Both the position numbers and the translations under genes were made by a program. The notes below the pieces were generated by a model, which was not told where the DNA came from, searched no databases, and saw only the letters and a list, made by a program, of their open reading frames with translations. A DNA stretch of 44,787 nt from an uncultured Sphingomonas sp. (GTDB taxonomy: Bacteria; Pseudomonadota; Alphaproteobacteria; Sphingomonadales; Sphingomonadaceae), in the NCBI GenBank assembly GCA_913777325.1, contig CAJYSA010000082.1:1-44787 (forward strand), given 5' to 3'. The number at the start of each line of letters is the position of its first letter. The stretch's first letter is position 1. Shown piece by piece: positions 8,293 through 19,438 of this stretch.

Positions 8293-9684
8293 ATGTCCAG
8301 TCTGTTCCGGCGCAAGCCGATCGCGATCGATCATCAGGGTGGCCCGGTGCTCGCGCGTACCTTGTCGTGGCCGCATCTGGTCGCGCTGGGGATCGGCGCG
8401 ATCGTCGGCACCGGCATCCTGACGCTGATCGGGGTCGGTGCCGACCGCGCCGGGCCGGCGGTGATGCTCAGCTTCGCGATCGCCGGTGCGATCTGCGCCT
8501 GCGCCGCGCTGGCCTATGCCGAAATGTCGACGATGATCCCCGCGTCGGGCAGTGCCTATACCTATAGCTATGTCGTGCTGGGCGAGGTGATCGCCTGGGT
8601 CATCGGCTGGTCGCTGATCCTCGAATATTCGCTGGTCGTCTCGACGGTCGCGGTCGGCTGGTCGGGTTATGCCTCGGCGCTGCTGACCCCGCTCGGCTTC
8701 CCGGTCGCGCTCACCAATGGGCCGGAACTGGGCGGGATCGTCAACGTGCCCGCGGTGTTCATCATCGCGGTGGTCGCGGCGCTGTTGTGCTTCGGCACGA
8801 AGGAGAGCGCGACGCTGAACGCGGTACTGGTCGCGATCAAGCTGGTCGCGCTGACGGTGTTCGTCGTGGTCGCGCTGCCGCATTTCGACGCCGCCAACCT
8901 GCATCCCTTCATGCCGCACGGCTTCGCGGCCTCGGTCGACCCCGACGGCAAGGAGCGCGGGGTGATGGCGGCGGCGGCGATCATCTTCTTCGCTTTCTAC
9001 GGCTTCGACGCGATTTCGACCGCGGCGGAGGAGACCAAGAACCCGGGCCGCGATCTGTCGATCGGGATCATCGGGTCGATGTTCGGGTGCATCGTCATCT
9101 ATGTCGGCGTCGCGGTCGCGGCGGTCGGCGCGCTCAGCTACACCCGTTTCGCGGGATCGCCCGAGCCGCTGGCGCTGATCCTGCGCGATATCGGGCGCCC
9201 GGGCTTCGCGACCTTCCTGGCGGCCAGCGCGGTGATCGCGCTGCCGACGGTGCTGCTCGGCTTCCTGTTCGGGCAGAGCCGGATCTTCTTCGTGATGGCG
9301 CGCGATGGCTTGCTGCCGGCGGGCATGGCGAAGGTCTCGCGGCGCGGGGCGCCGGTGCGGATCACGCTCATCACCGCAGCACTGGTCGCGGTAATCGCGG
9401 GCGTGATGCCGATCGATGCGATCGCGGCACTGGCGAATGCCGGGACGCTGGCGGCGTTCGTCGCGGTGTGCGTGTGCATGATGGTGATGCGCCGCCGCGC
9501 GCCCGATGCGGAGCGGACGTTCCGCGCACCGATGGCGAATGTCGTGGGGACGCTGGGCGTGCTGGGGTGCGTGTATCTGTTCTTCAGCCTGCCGCTGAAG
9601 ACGCAGGAATATTTCCTGCTGTGGAATGTCGCGGGGCTGGTGTTGTATTTCGCGTGGGGGCGGAAGCGGGCGGTGGTGGCCTGA
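8293..9684 (+). CDS. APC family amino acid permease
   Basis: A 463-residue inner-membrane transporter of the amino acid-polyamine-organocation family, cationic amino acid transporter type (YhdG/CAT-like). The first membrane helix has the signature GIGAIVGTGILTLIGVGA with the unwound substrate-binding GTGI. About twelve hydrophobic segments follow, and the conserved FFAFYGFDAISTAAEETKNP segment lies at about 230-250. The ATG at 8293 is preceded by AAAGGGGAGAGC. The substrate is probably an amino acid; which one cannot be told. It starts 121 bp after the amidohydrolase pair and may take up amino acids that those proteins release. Confidence 0.9.
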   Translation: MSSLFRRKPIAIDHQGGPVLARTLSWPHLVALGIGAIVGTGILTLIGVGADRAGPAVMLSFAIAGAICACAALAYAEMSTMIPASGSAYTYSYVVLGEVIAWVIGWSLILEYSLVVSTVAVGWSGYASALLTPLGFPVALTNGPELGGIVNVPAVFIIAVVAALLCFGTKESATLNAVLVAIKLVALTVFVVVALPHFDAANLHPFMPHGFAASVDPDGKERGVMAAAAIIFFAFYGFDAISTAAEETKNPGRDLSIGIIGSMFGCIVIYVGVAVAAVGALSYTRFAGSPEPLALILRDIGRPGFATFLAASAVIALPTVLLGFLFGQSRIFFVMARDGLLPAGMAKVSRRGAPVRITLITAALVAVIAGVMPIDAIAALANAGTLAAFVAVCVCMMVMRRRAPDAERTFRAPMANVVGTLGVLGCVYLFFSLPLKTQEYFLLWNVAGLVLYFAWGRKRAVVA

Positions 9685-9688
9685 TGTT

Positions 9689-9765
9689 CGTCATTGCGAG
9701 CGGAGCGAAGCAATCCAGGGCGTCTTGATCCGTCACTGGATTGCTTCGCTCCGCTCGCAATGACG
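9689..9765. repeat. Palindromic repeat pair, family A, copy 1
   Basis: Two 30-bp arms (9689-9718 and 9736-9765) are perfect reverse complements around a 17-bp centre. Each arm starts CGTCATTGCGAGC and ends AGCAATCCAG, and each can fold on itself (TTGC...GCAA). It fills the gap between the convergent permease and PhnA-domain genes. A second copy lies at 41929-42005. Confidence 0.9.
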
Positions 9766-9774
9766 GGCGCGACG

Positions 9775-10077
9775 TCAGCGCTTCCGCACGAACTCCGCGC
9801 GCAACACCAATCCCTTGATCCCGTCGAAGCGGCAGTCGATCTCCTGCGGATCGCCGGTCAGCCGGATCGACTTGATCGCGGTCCCCCGCTTCAGCGTCTG
9901 GCTGGTGCCCTTGACCTTCAGGTCCTTGATCAACGTCACCGCATCGCCATCCGCCAGCACGTTGCCGACCGCGTCGCGCACCTCGACGCCGTCGGGTGCC
10001 GCCACCGGCACCGTCGCCGCATCGGCTTCCGCGACCCATTCGCCGGTCGCTTCGTCATAGAAATACTCGTCGCTCAA
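9775..10077 (-). CDS. PhnA-domain protein (YjdM-like, without zinc ribbon)
   Basis: A 100-residue protein whose second half is the PhnA/YjdM C-terminal domain: VRDAVGNVLADGDAVTLIKDLKVKG (described in parts), TLKRGTAIKSIRLTGDPQEIDC and IKGLVLRAEFVRK. The N-terminal cysteine zinc ribbon of E. coli YjdM is absent. Despite the name phnA, no role in phosphonate use is established for this domain. No in-frame ATG fits; the start is TTG at 10077, preceded by GAGGG. It converges with the permease gene and lies downstream of acnA. Confidence 0.8.
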   Translation of the reverse strand: MSDEYFYDEATGEWVAEADAATVPVAAPDGVEVRDAVGNVLADGDAVTLIKDLKVKGTSQTLKRGTAIKSIRLTGDPQEIDCRFDGIKGLVLRAEFVRKR

Positions 10078-10091
10078 CCCTCGTGACCCCC

Positions 10092-10125
10092 ATAAAGAGA
10101 AAGGGAGGACCAGCGGCCCTCCCTT
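10092..10125 (-). terminator. Rho-independent terminator of acnA
   Basis: On the minus strand, AAGGGAGG and CCTCCCTT form an 8-bp perfect stem with a 9-nt loop, followed by the T-rich TTCTCTTTA. It lies 27 bp after the acnA stop codon. Confidence 0.75.
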
Positions 10126-10152
10126 CCCGAAAACACCCCTGACGGCGCTGCT

Positions 10153-12840
<2,688 letters not shown>

Positions 12841-13024
12841 GGGCAGTCCTTTCCTCAAGGGCCGTCGCCGGGCGCGGCGCGTGCGATCAGCGCGTGCGGG
12901 CGGCGACGGGAGCGAAACTCTCGATCGCCGCGGGCGATAGCAGCGGTGCCGCATGTGCGAAAGGGGGTGGCGCCCATCCGCGCGAGGCCGATGTCGGCGA
13001 AAGGGCGGCGCGGGGCCGGGCGGA

Positions 13025-14146
13025 TCACATCTCCGCGATCATCTCCGCCAGCACCTCCAGGCAGGCGACGCCCAGCGCCTTCGATCGTTCCGGGCTCCAC
13101 CCGAATTCGGGGTCCGGATTGGCGTCATGGTCCTTGAACGGCATCTCCAGCGTCACCGACACCGCCCCGAACCGCTCGGCGAGCTGGTTGGTCGACATCG
13201 ACAGGTTCGCCGCGCCGGCGGCGGCCTTCTCATAGCCGAGCGTGGTCTGGAAATCGGGGGTGTGCGCCGCCAGCCGCCGCCCGAATTCGGTGAAGGTCGC
13301 GCCATGCGCGTCGTTCCACGACGGAATGCCCTCGAACCCGGCGATGAAGTTCGCCGCGATCGCCTCGTCGCCGTGGACGTCGATCGCGAAGGTGACGCCG
13401 GTGGCGTCCATCTCGCGCAGGACGCACAGCACTTCGGGGCTGCGCTCCGCGCTGGGGGCGTGCCATTCGCGGTTCAGGTTCACGCCCGCCGCGTTGGTGC
13501 GCAGATGCCCGCGCCGCGTCCCGTCCGGGTTCATATTGGGCACGACATGGACGGTCGCCTCGCGCAGCAGCGGCGCGGCGGCGGGGCTGGTCAGCCACTC
13601 GAGCGCCCCCTCCATCCACCATTCGGCCATCGACTCGCCCGGATGCTGGCGGGCGTAGAGCCACACCTGCCGCGCGCCGCTGCCGATCCGGAAATAGTCG
13701 ATCGCCTGCCCGTCGAGCGAGGTACCGATCTGGCGGTGGGTGACGCCGGGACGGGCGGCGATCCGCGCGACCAGCCGCTCGTGCATCTCCATCGTGTACG
13801 GCGCGAAATAGGCGAACCAGGCGAGGTCGGTCTCCCCGCTCCATTCGAAGCTGAGCACGCCGGCGTCATAGCGCGTGTCGATCATCCGCCACGTGTCCAG
13901 GTCGGTCGAGGCGCGGGTGCGGTAACCCGGCCAGCCGAACGGATAGGCCGATTCGCCCGCGTTCAGGATCCGGAACGTCACGCGCTTCCCCCGCAGGCCG
14001 GCAGCGCGGAAGTAGAACCACTGGAAGAAGTCCGACTGGTGATCGCGCACGATCTCCAGGTCGCAGCGCCACGCCTCGCCCGATGATTCGATCGCGCGCA
14101 CGCGGATGTTGCCACTGTCGAAGGCGGCGTTGAGCTCAAGCGTCAT
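13025..14146 (-). CDS. M14 zinc carboxypeptidase, cytosolic carboxypeptidase (CCP)-like
   Basis: A 373-residue metallocarboxypeptidase of family M14, close in layout to bacterial relatives of the eukaryotic cytosolic carboxypeptidases: an N-terminal beta-rich domain (about 1-130, with [15 protein letters not shown]) and the peptidase domain. Zinc ligands are His168 and Glu171 (HPGES) and His258 (DVHGDE); the catalytic Glu is Glu334 (LEMPFKDH). [24 protein letters not shown], given here as a landmark in pieces PNMNPDG and NLNREW, is typical. There is no signal peptide, so it is cytoplasmic. Its ATG overlaps the stop of the upstream lipoprotein gene (ATGA). The bacterial substrate is unknown. 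Confidence 0.92.
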   Translation of the reverse strand: MTLELNAAFDSGNIRVRAIESSGEAWRCDLEIVRDHQSDFFQWFYFRAAGLRGKRVTFRILNAGESAYPFGWPGYRTRASTDLDTWRMIDTRYDAGVLSFEWSGETDLAWFAYFAPYTMEMHERLVARIAARPGVTHRQIGTSLDGQAIDYFRIGSGARQVWLYARQHPGESMAEWWMEGALEWLTSPAAAPLLREATVHVVPNMNPDGTRRGHLRTNAAGVNLNREWHAPSAERSPEVLCVLREMDATGVTFAIDVHGDEAIAANFIAGFEGIPSWNDAHGATFTEFGRRLAAHTPDFQTTLGYEKAAAGAANLSMSTNQLAERFGAVSVTLEMPFKDHDANPDPEFGWSPERSKALGVACLEVLAEMIAEM

Positions 14147-14745
14147 TTTACCTCGATCGTCCGCCCCGAATCGCCGGGGAAGTCCTTGAACAATGCGCCG
14201 GCCAGCCGCTGCGCGACCGTGGCGGCATCGGCGTCGGGGGCGCTGGTGTCGGTCAGCGATTGCGCCTGCCCTTCCCAGATCGCGTCGGCGCCGTGGCGGA
14301 TGCGCACCGCCAGCTCGGTGACCAAGCCGAGCCGACCGCCGCTGTCGCCGCCGACTGGGAAGCTCACCCCGCCGCCCAGGCCGGTGCCGCCGCGCCAGCC
14401 GCCCGAATAGCCGCCGCCGCCGATCCCGATCTGGATCGGCGAGCGACGCGGCGGCAGCCCGCGTTCGGCCCGGGTGAAGCCGACCGTGGCGATATAGTCC
14501 GGCTTCGCGCCCGCCGCCGGGGTGGTGAAGCCGTTGCGCAGCAGCTCCGCCTCGACCGCGGCGGCATAGGTCTTGTACTCGAGGCTGGCCGAGGAGGGGC
14601 CGGGCAGCGGCTCCACCGCGATCGTTCCGCGCTGTGCCACCGCGTCATAGTGGAAGCGCGTCGCCTGCACCGGAAAGCGTTGCGGACCGGTGGCGCACCC
14701 CGCCAACGGCACCAGCGAAACCAGCAGAAGAAGCGCGCGACGCAT
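14143..14745 (-). CDS. DUF4136 family lipoprotein
   Basis: A 200-residue lipoprotein: signal MRRALLLLVSLVPLAGC with lipobox LAGC (Cys17). The body matches DUF4136: TIAVEPL at the front, an AVEAELLRNGF segment, the PDYIATVGF strand and a Gly-rich stretch (about 119-150). The family is common in outer-membrane lipoproteins of proteobacteria; function unknown. It is coupled to the carboxypeptidase gene by a 4-bp overlap. An ATG at 14922 in the same frame has no lipoprotein signal and would run over the rpmJ start region, so it is rejected. Confidence 0.85.
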   Translation of the reverse strand: MRRALLLLVSLVPLAGCATGPQRFPVQATRFHYDAVAQRGTIAVEPLPGPSSASLEYKTYAAAVEAELLRNGFTTPAAGAKPDYIATVGFTRAERGLPPRRSPIQIGIGGGGYSGGWRGGTGLGGGVSFPVGGDSGGRLGLVTELAVRIRHGADAIWEGQAQSLTDTSAPDADAATVAQRLAGALFKDFPGDSGRTIEVK

Positions 14746-14811
14746 GACTGGACCCCCATTTCGATCGTTGCGACATAGCAACGCACACCCGCGCCGCAAG
14801 CTCCCGCTCGG

Positions 14812-14840
14812 TTGACTTTCGCGCCTGCCCTCTCTAGGCG
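14812..14840 (+). promoter_or_regulatory. Promoter of rpmJ
   Basis: TTGACT, a 17-bp spacer and TAGGCG lie 33 bp upstream of the rpmJ start. The -35 is strong and the -10 keeps only the leading TA, a pattern often seen in sphingomonads. Confidence 0.5.
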
Positions 14841-14872
14841 GCGCGCTTTCCCGTTTTCGAAGAAGCGCAGCC

Positions 14873-14998
14873 ATGAAGATCCGCAACAGCCTGAAGTCGC
14901 TCAAGGACCGCCATCGCGACAATCGCGTGATCCGCCGTCGCGGCCGGACCTATGTCATCAACAAGACGAATCGTCGCTTCAAGGCCCGTCAGGGCTAA
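14873..14998 (+). CDS. rpmJ: 50S ribosomal protein bL36
   Basis: A 41-residue, strongly basic protein: [18 protein letters not shown], then [20 protein letters not shown] and RQG. This is the longer, cysteine-free form of bL36 (the C-minus or type B form), which lacks the zinc ribbon ligands of the 37-38 residue type. It is part of the large ribosomal subunit. The HAD gene starts 6 bp after the stop, so the two are probably co-transcribed. Confidence 0.95.
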   Translation: MKIRNSLKSLKDRHRDNRVIRRRGRTYVINKTNRRFKARQG

Positions 14999-15004
14999 GC
15001 CACG

Positions 15005-15619
15005 ATGGCTGATCCGACGTCGGTGATCTTCGACGTCGGACACGTCCTGTACGACTGGAACCCGCGGGTTCTGTACGAGCGCCTGTTCGATGACGAACGG
15101 GCGCTCGACGTGTTCCTGAATCAGGTCGCCACCCGCACGTGGCATTTTCAGCACGACGCCGGTCGCCCGTTCGCGGAGACCAGCGCGGAGCTTGCCGCGC
15201 AATTTCCGGAACATGCGGAGATGATCGCGCTGTGGGGGCCGCGCTTCGGCGAGCAGATCCCGGGTCCGATCCCCGGCATGATCGAACTGGTCGAGGAACT
15301 GGACGCCGGCGGTGTGCCGCTGTTCGCGATCACGAATTTCTCGCATGAATTCTTCCCGCCGTTCCGCGCGCGCGAGGCGGCGGTGTTCGATCGCTTTCGC
15401 GATATCGTGGTGTCCGGCGCGGAACGGCTGGTGAAGCCGGATGCGGCGATCTACCGGCTGGCGCTCGACCGCTTCGGGCTGACGCCGGACGAGGCGTTCT
15501 TCATCGACGACAATGACGCCAACATCGCCGGCGCGCACGCGATGGGCATTCACGCGCATCTGTTCCGCGACGCCGCCACGGCGCGCGCCGCGCTGGTCGC
15601 GCACGGGCTGCTGCGTTAG
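15005..15619 (+). CDS. HAD family hydrolase (subfamily IA, YihX-like)
   Basis: A 204-residue cytoplasmic haloacid dehalogenase-type phosphatase. Motif I is FDVGHVLYDW with nucleophile Asp10; the usual second Asp of the DxD pair is Gly12, as in YihX-type proteins (FDLGNV). Motif II is AITNFS, motif III has Lys in KPDAAIY, and motif IV is FIDDNDANIAGA. YihX acts on alpha-glucose 1-phosphate in E. coli, but the substrate here cannot be inferred safely. It is probably in one transcript with rpmJ. Confidence 0.88.
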   Translation: MADPTSVIFDVGHVLYDWNPRVLYERLFDDERALDVFLNQVATRTWHFQHDAGRPFAETSAELAAQFPEHAEMIALWGPRFGEQIPGPIPGMIELVEELDAGGVPLFAITNFSHEFFPPFRAREAAVFDRFRDIVVSGAERLVKPDAAIYRLALDRFGLTPDEAFFIDDNDANIAGAHAMGIHAHLFRDAATARAALVAHGLLR

Positions 15620-15681
15620 GCGCGCGGAACGTTCGGACGCACCACGGCTTTCTCGTCCCGTCACCTGAACGGGAGCATCAG

Positions 15682-16056
15682 ATGGAAGACGATCGCGTGT
15701 GGGCGTTCGAGGAAAGCCTGTGGACCGGCGATGCGGATCATTACCGCGAATCGATCGACGAATCGGCGCTGATGGTCGTGCCGCAGCCGCCGTATGTGCT
15801 GGAGAGCGCGGCGGCCGTGGAGGCGGTGGCGCAGACGCCGCGCTGGGAAACGGTGACGTTCAGGGACGGTCGGATCGTCCGTCCGCAGGAGGGGCTGATC
15901 GTCATCGCCTATGGCGTGGAAGCGGTGAAGGGCGACGAGCGTTACGTCGCGCATTGCACCTCCACGTACCGCCGCGTCGCGCATGAGCAATGGACGGTGG
16001 TGCAGCACCAGCAGACCCCGCCGCTGACCGCCGACGCCCGCGCCGTCTCATCGTAA
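15682..16056 (+). CDS. NTF2-like (SnoaL/DUF4440-type) small protein
   Basis: A 124-residue protein with the NTF2-like cone pattern: an N-terminal helix with WTGDADHYRESID, the loop LMVVPQPPYVLESAAAVEAV and strands VIAYGVEAV and YVAHCTSTYRRV, ending in the conserved WTVVQHQQTP. Such proteins are small-ligand binding or unknown. A GGGAG-like ribosome binding site lies upstream (gaacGGGAGcatcagATG). Confidence 0.75.
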   Translation: MEDDRVWAFEESLWTGDADHYRESIDESALMVVPQPPYVLESAAAVEAVAQTPRWETVTFRDGRIVRPQEGLIVIAYGVEAVKGDERYVAHCTSTYRRVAHEQWTVVQHQQTPPLTADARAVSS

Positions 16057-16066
16057 CGCCTAAAAC

Positions 16067-16106
16067 GGGGCGGGGAAGCGGCCGAGCGTCGCCCGCCCCG
16101 CCCGCC
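16067..16106. terminator. GC-rich inverted repeats between convergent genes
   Basis: GGGGCGGG (16067-16074) pairs with CCCGCCCC (16092-16099). An alternative stem uses CGCCCGCC (16099-16106) with GGCGGGCG (16119-16126). There is no T-run, so a terminator role is inferred from position only. Confidence 0.35.
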
Positions 16107-16115
16107 ACCGTCCCG

Positions 16116-16313
16116 TCAGGCGGGCGCCAGTTCGCTCTCGACCGCCTGGGGATGGAGAAGGAAGCTCGCGGCGTCGCGATGCAATTCCTCTTCCAGTTCG
16201 ACGATATAGTCGTTCAGCGTCTGCAGCGAGAGCGGATCGGTGATCAGGGTATGGGCACGACGCGCGGCAGCCAGATCTATGCGTAACCGGTCGTTACGCT
16301 CCACCACCGTCAT
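16116..16313 (-). CDS. Small hypothetical protein
   Basis: A 65-residue protein, largely helical: RIDLAAARRAHTLITDPLSL, then LNDYIVELEEEL and a short C-terminal tail with LLHPQAVESELAPA. The ATG at 16313 is preceded by AAGGTGG at good distance. An in-frame extension upstream is rich in Arg and looks non-coding. I do not recognise a named family. It lies downstream of pyk in the same direction, separated by a terminator-like hairpin, and so probably has its own promoter in the AT-richer stretch 16315-16420. Confidence 0.65.
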   Translation of the reverse strand: MTVVERNDRLRIDLAAARRAHTLITDPLSLQTLNDYIVELEEELHRDAASFLLHPQAVESELAPA

Positions 16314-16450
16314 CGTCGCCACCTTCGTGTTCGTTCCACGTGCAACGAAGATGCTGTAGCGGCCGGATTGCCGCTTGTACGAAATTGCCCGCAGCCGGTT
16401 CAAAATTTGCAATCGTCTGGCATTTGCGACGAAGCGTGTCCGGCATGCGA

Positions 16451-16484
16451 AGGCCCGCCGCGATGCCTCCATCGCGACAGGCCT
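16451..16484 (-). terminator. Hairpin after pyk
   Basis: On the minus strand AGGCCTGTCGCGATG, a 4-nt loop and CATCGCGGCGGGCCT form a 15-bp stem with two G-T pairs, 20 bp after the pyk stop codon. It lacks a strong T-run. Confidence 0.55.
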
Positions 16485-16504
16485 CGTGGTGCGCCGGGGC
16501 GCGA

Positions 16505-17983
16505 TCAGTGCGCGTCGGGCGCGCGATAGTCCTTCAGTTCGTCGCCGGTAATCTGCACCACGTGCAGCACGTTGGTGGAGCCCGGAGTGCGGAACGGCAC
16601 GCCCGCCATCACGATCACGCGGTCGCCGGCCTGCGCGATCCCCTGGCGCAGCGCGATCCGCTTCGCCTTGGCGACCATTTCCTCGAACGACTCGACGTCG
16701 CGCGTGTTGACGTTGTGCGTGCCCCACAACAATCCCAGCCGCCGCGCGGTGTCGGTGCTGGGCGTCAGGACCAGGATCGGCACCGCCGGCCGCTCGCGCG
16801 CGATGCGCCGCGCGGTGGAGCCGGACATCGTGAAGCAGATGATCGCCGCCGCCGACACGGTGTCGGCGATGTTCTTCGCCGCTTCCGCCAGCGCGTCGGC
16901 GGTGGTCGGGTCGGGGCGGGTCACCGTGAAGTGGATGCGGTCGCCGTGCATCGGGTCGCGCTCCACCGCGTCGCCGATCGCGTTCATCATCGCGACCGAT
17001 TCGACCGGCCACTGCCCGGCGGCGCTTTCCGCCGACAGCATGATCGCGTCCGCACCGTCATAGATGGCGGTCGCGACGTCGGACACCTCGGCGCGGGTGG
17101 GCGAGGGCGACTGGATCATCGATTCGAGCATCTGCGTCGCGACCACCACCGGGCGGCCCATGCGGCGCGCGGTCTCGACGATGCGCTTCTGGAGCGGCGG
17201 CACCGACTGCGGCGGCAGTTCGACGCCCAGGTCGCCGCGCGCGACCATCACGCCGTCGCATGCCTCGACGATCTCCTCCAGCCGTTCGATCGCGGCGGGC
17301 TTCTCGATCTTGGCGAGCAACGCCGCCTTGCCGCCGATCAGCTTGCGCGCCTCCCACAGATCCTCGGGACGCTGCACGAACGACAGCGCGATCCAGTCGA
17401 CGCCCTGGTCGATCGCGAACGCCAGGTCGGAGCGGTCCTTCTCGGTCAGCGCCGCCATCGGGATCACGACGTCGGGAACGTTCAGCCCCTTGTTGTCGGA
17501 CAGCGGGCCGCCGACCTCGACGGTGGTGACGATCCGCTCCGCGTCGTGATCGGTGACGCGCAGCACCAGCTTGCCGTCGTCGAGCAGCAGGCGCGCGCCC
17601 GGCTCGATCGCGGCGAAGATCTCCTTGTGCGGCAGGCGCACGCGCGTGGCGTCGCCCGGCGTCGGATCATGGTCGAGCGTGAAGGTGCTGCCATGTTGCA
17701 GCACCACGCGCCCGCCGTCGAACTTGCCGACGCGCAGCTTGGGGCCCTGCAGATCGGCGAGGATTGTGGTGGGGCGCTGGAAGCGTTCCTCCATCGACCG
17801 GATCGCCTGGATCACCGCGATCTTCGATTGCTGGTCGCCGTGGCTCATGTTGACGCGGAACGCGTCCGCGCCCGCCTGGAACAGCGTGGTGATCATCTCC
17901 AGCGTGTTGCTGGCGGGACCGAGCGTCGCGAGCACGCGGACCTTGCGTGAGCGCGGAGCGATATGATTCGGGTTCAGGGTCAT
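16505..17983 (-). CDS. pyk: Pyruvate kinase
   Basis: Pyruvate kinase transfers phosphate from phosphoenolpyruvate to ADP in the last step of glycolysis and the Entner-Doudoroff route. At 492 residues it has the family length. Landmarks are KVRVLATLGPAS at the N-terminus, FRVNMSHG, the catalytic lysine segment LLAKIEKPAAIERL, the MVARGDLGVELP loop and VVATQMLESM. The C-terminal domain follows (about 350-480). The start follows AGGAAGG. It consumes phosphoenolpyruvate produced downstream of the sugar genes at 37-44 kb. Confidence 0.97.
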   Translation of the reverse strand: MTLNPNHIAPRSRKVRVLATLGPASNTLEMITTLFQAGADAFRVNMSHGDQQSKIAVIQAIRSMEERFQRPTTILADLQGPKLRVGKFDGGRVVLQHGSTFTLDHDPTPGDATRVRLPHKEIFAAIEPGARLLLDDGKLVLRVTDHDAERIVTTVEVGGPLSDNKGLNVPDVVIPMAALTEKDRSDLAFAIDQGVDWIALSFVQRPEDLWEARKLIGGKAALLAKIEKPAAIERLEEIVEACDGVMVARGDLGVELPPQSVPPLQKRIVETARRMGRPVVVATQMLESMIQSPSPTRAEVSDVATAIYDGADAIMLSAESAAGQWPVESVAMMNAIGDAVERDPMHGDRIHFTVTRPDPTTADALAEAAKNIADTVSAAAIICFTMSGSTARRIARERPAVPILVLTPSTDTARRLGLLWGTHNVNTRDVESFEEMVAKAKRIALRQGIAQAGDRVIVMAGVPFRTPGSTNVLHVVQITGDELKDYRAPDAH

Positions 17984-18049
17984 GCGCCTTCCTGCTTTGC
18001 CGTGCCGGCCTTAACCGCTAACGCCGCAGGATCAAATGACGGAGACAGC

Positions 18050-18340
18050 ATGGACCGCCTCGACACCCTTGACGATGCCGTAGCGGCGGCGGCCTTCCGG
18101 CGGCTGGTGCGGCATCTGCGCCATCGCACCGATGCGCAGAACGTGGACCTGATGGGACTGGCGGGCTTTTGCCGTAATTGCCTGTCCGACTGGGTGGGCG
18201 AGGCCGGCGGGCTGGACAAGGACACGGCGCGCGAGGCGATCTACGGCATGCCCTATGCGCAGTGGAAGGCGCAGCATCAGGGCGAGGCCACGCCCGAGCA
18301 ACTGGCGCGGATGGCGGACAGCGTGAAGAAGAACGCCTGA
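18050..18340 (+). CDS. DUF1244 family protein
   Basis: A 96-residue protein of the DUF1244 family, with the hallmark LMGLAGFCRNCLSDWV (two Cys) and YGMPYAQWKAQHQ. The family is widespread in proteobacteria; the function is unknown. It has a GGAGA ribosome binding site and is divergent from pyk across a 66-bp gap. Confidence 0.88.
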   Translation: MDRLDTLDDAVAAAAFRRLVRHLRHRTDAQNVDLMGLAGFCRNCLSDWVGEAGGLDKDTAREAIYGMPYAQWKAQHQGEATPEQLARMADSVKKNA

Positions 18341-18495
18341 ACGCCCGTTCGCGTCGCGCCGTCCGCGACGCCCTTGAGCATCGGCGCGCGCGGGCGTAGA
18401 CGCGCCGCCGCACCCAATCCGGGTAATCACCACGCCGTCCCCGCCTGCGCGATTCGTGCCGGCGCCGCGGGCGGCGTCGATCGTTTCGGGGACAT

Positions 18496-18765
18496 ATGAT
18501 GGCGGAAGAGCGTGGCGAAGGCATGGGCGGCGGATCGGTGGCGGCGGACGAGCTGCGGCTGCTGATCGAACGCGCCGAGCGGCTGGAGGAAGAGAAGAAG
18601 GGCATCGCCGACGACATCAAGGATGTCATGGCCGAGGCCAAGAGCCGTGGTTACGACGCCAAGGCGATCCGCAAAATTTTACAGATTCGCAAAAAGAAGC
18701 GTGAGGAATATCAAGAAGAACAGTCGATCCTCGAAGTCTATATGCAGGCGTTGGGCATGATCTGA
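18496..18765 (+). CDS. gapR: GapR family DNA-binding protein (UPF0335/DUF2312)
   Basis: An 89-residue member of UPF0335/DUF2312. In Caulobacter the homologue GapR binds overtwisted DNA ahead of replication and transcription and stimulates topoisomerases. The conserved body is present: [37 protein letters not shown] and [18 protein letters not shown], with the end [12 protein letters not shown]. The N-terminal coiled coil and the basic helix match GapR closely in length. Two consecutive ATGs (18496, 18499) are possible starts. Confidence 0.9.
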   Translation: MMAEERGEGMGGGSVAADELRLLIERAERLEEEKKGIADDIKDVMAEAKSRGYDAKAIRKILQIRKKKREEYQEEQSILEVYMQALGMI

Positions 18766-18842
18766 CATCTTGTCGGCGGCGCCGTTAACCTTCCCTTCGC
18801 TCTCCCTTTGTATACGTTTGCAACGGCCATCGCCGATGGGGG

Positions 18843-19388
18843 GTGAACAAGGTGCTTGCGGCGTTGCAGACGGGTTTTCGGCCACGGGAAGAGCGCATCA
18901 CCGTGCTCATCCCGTCCCGGATGCGGCTGGAGTCGCGCTGGCTCGACGTCGTGATCCACAACGTATCGTCGCGCGGTCTGATGGCGGGATGCGACGAGCC
19001 GCCCCCGGTCGGCAGCTATGTCGAGATCCGGCGCGGCACGATCGTGATCGTCGGGCGCGTGCAATGGAACAAGAGCCGCTTCTTCGGGCTGCGCTCGCAG
19101 GACCGGTTGTCGGTGAAGGCGCTGGTGGACGAGCCGCGGCTCGCCAGCCGCCCGGTGCGCAGCGGCGACAAGGAGAGCGCGGTCGCCGACCGCCGCGCCG
19201 AGCGCCGCCTAGCGCACGAGGCGCAGATGGCGCGACAGGTCGAACGCTCGCGCACCTTCGCCTCGGCGTTCCAGTTCGTGGTGCTGGTGCTGGTCGGGCT
19301 GACGATGGCCGGCATCGCCGCGCACACGGTATACGGGATGCTGTCCGCCCCGGCACAACAGATCGAGGCGGCTCTGAAGACGCCGTAA
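18843..19388 (+). CDS. PilZ-like domain protein with C-terminal membrane anchor
   Basis: A 181-residue protein starting with GTG. Residues about 15-95 resemble a PilZ domain: FRPREERITVLIPSRM, then the NVSSRGLMAG loop that matches the D/NxSxxG c-di-GMP motif, followed by VEIRRGTIVIVGRVQW. The first PilZ motif RxxxR is not exact (arginines at 13, 15 and 18), so c-di-GMP binding is uncertain. A basic, helical segment follows and then one hydrophobic helix (about 145-168, FQFVVLVLVGLTMAGIAAH). The domain would be cytoplasmic and membrane-tethered. Confidence 0.72.
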   Translation: MNKVLAALQTGFRPREERITVLIPSRMRLESRWLDVVIHNVSSRGLMAGCDEPPPVGSYVEIRRGTIVIVGRVQWNKSRFFGLRSQDRLSVKALVDEPRLASRPVRSGDKESAVADRRAERRLAHEAQMARQVERSRTFASAFQFVVLVLVGLTMAGIAAHTVYGMLSAPAQQIEAALKTP

Positions 19389-19438
19389 GCGGGCGGGATC
19401 GATCGTGGCGGTCGTGCGACCGGGCAGGTCGCCCTTTG

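Noticed and set aside
9689-9765. CRISPR repeats or tRNA-like structures
   Set aside because: The palindromes are single inverted pairs, not regularly spaced direct repeats, and have no tRNA arms or anticodon loop.
12841-13024. A small gene in the gap between acnA and the carboxypeptidase
   Set aside because: Short frames only, without ribosome binding site or recognisable features.
16314-16504. N-terminal extension of the small hypothetical gene
   Set aside because: The extra residues are Arg-rich and overlap the pyk terminator; a good ribosome binding site supports the start at 16313.
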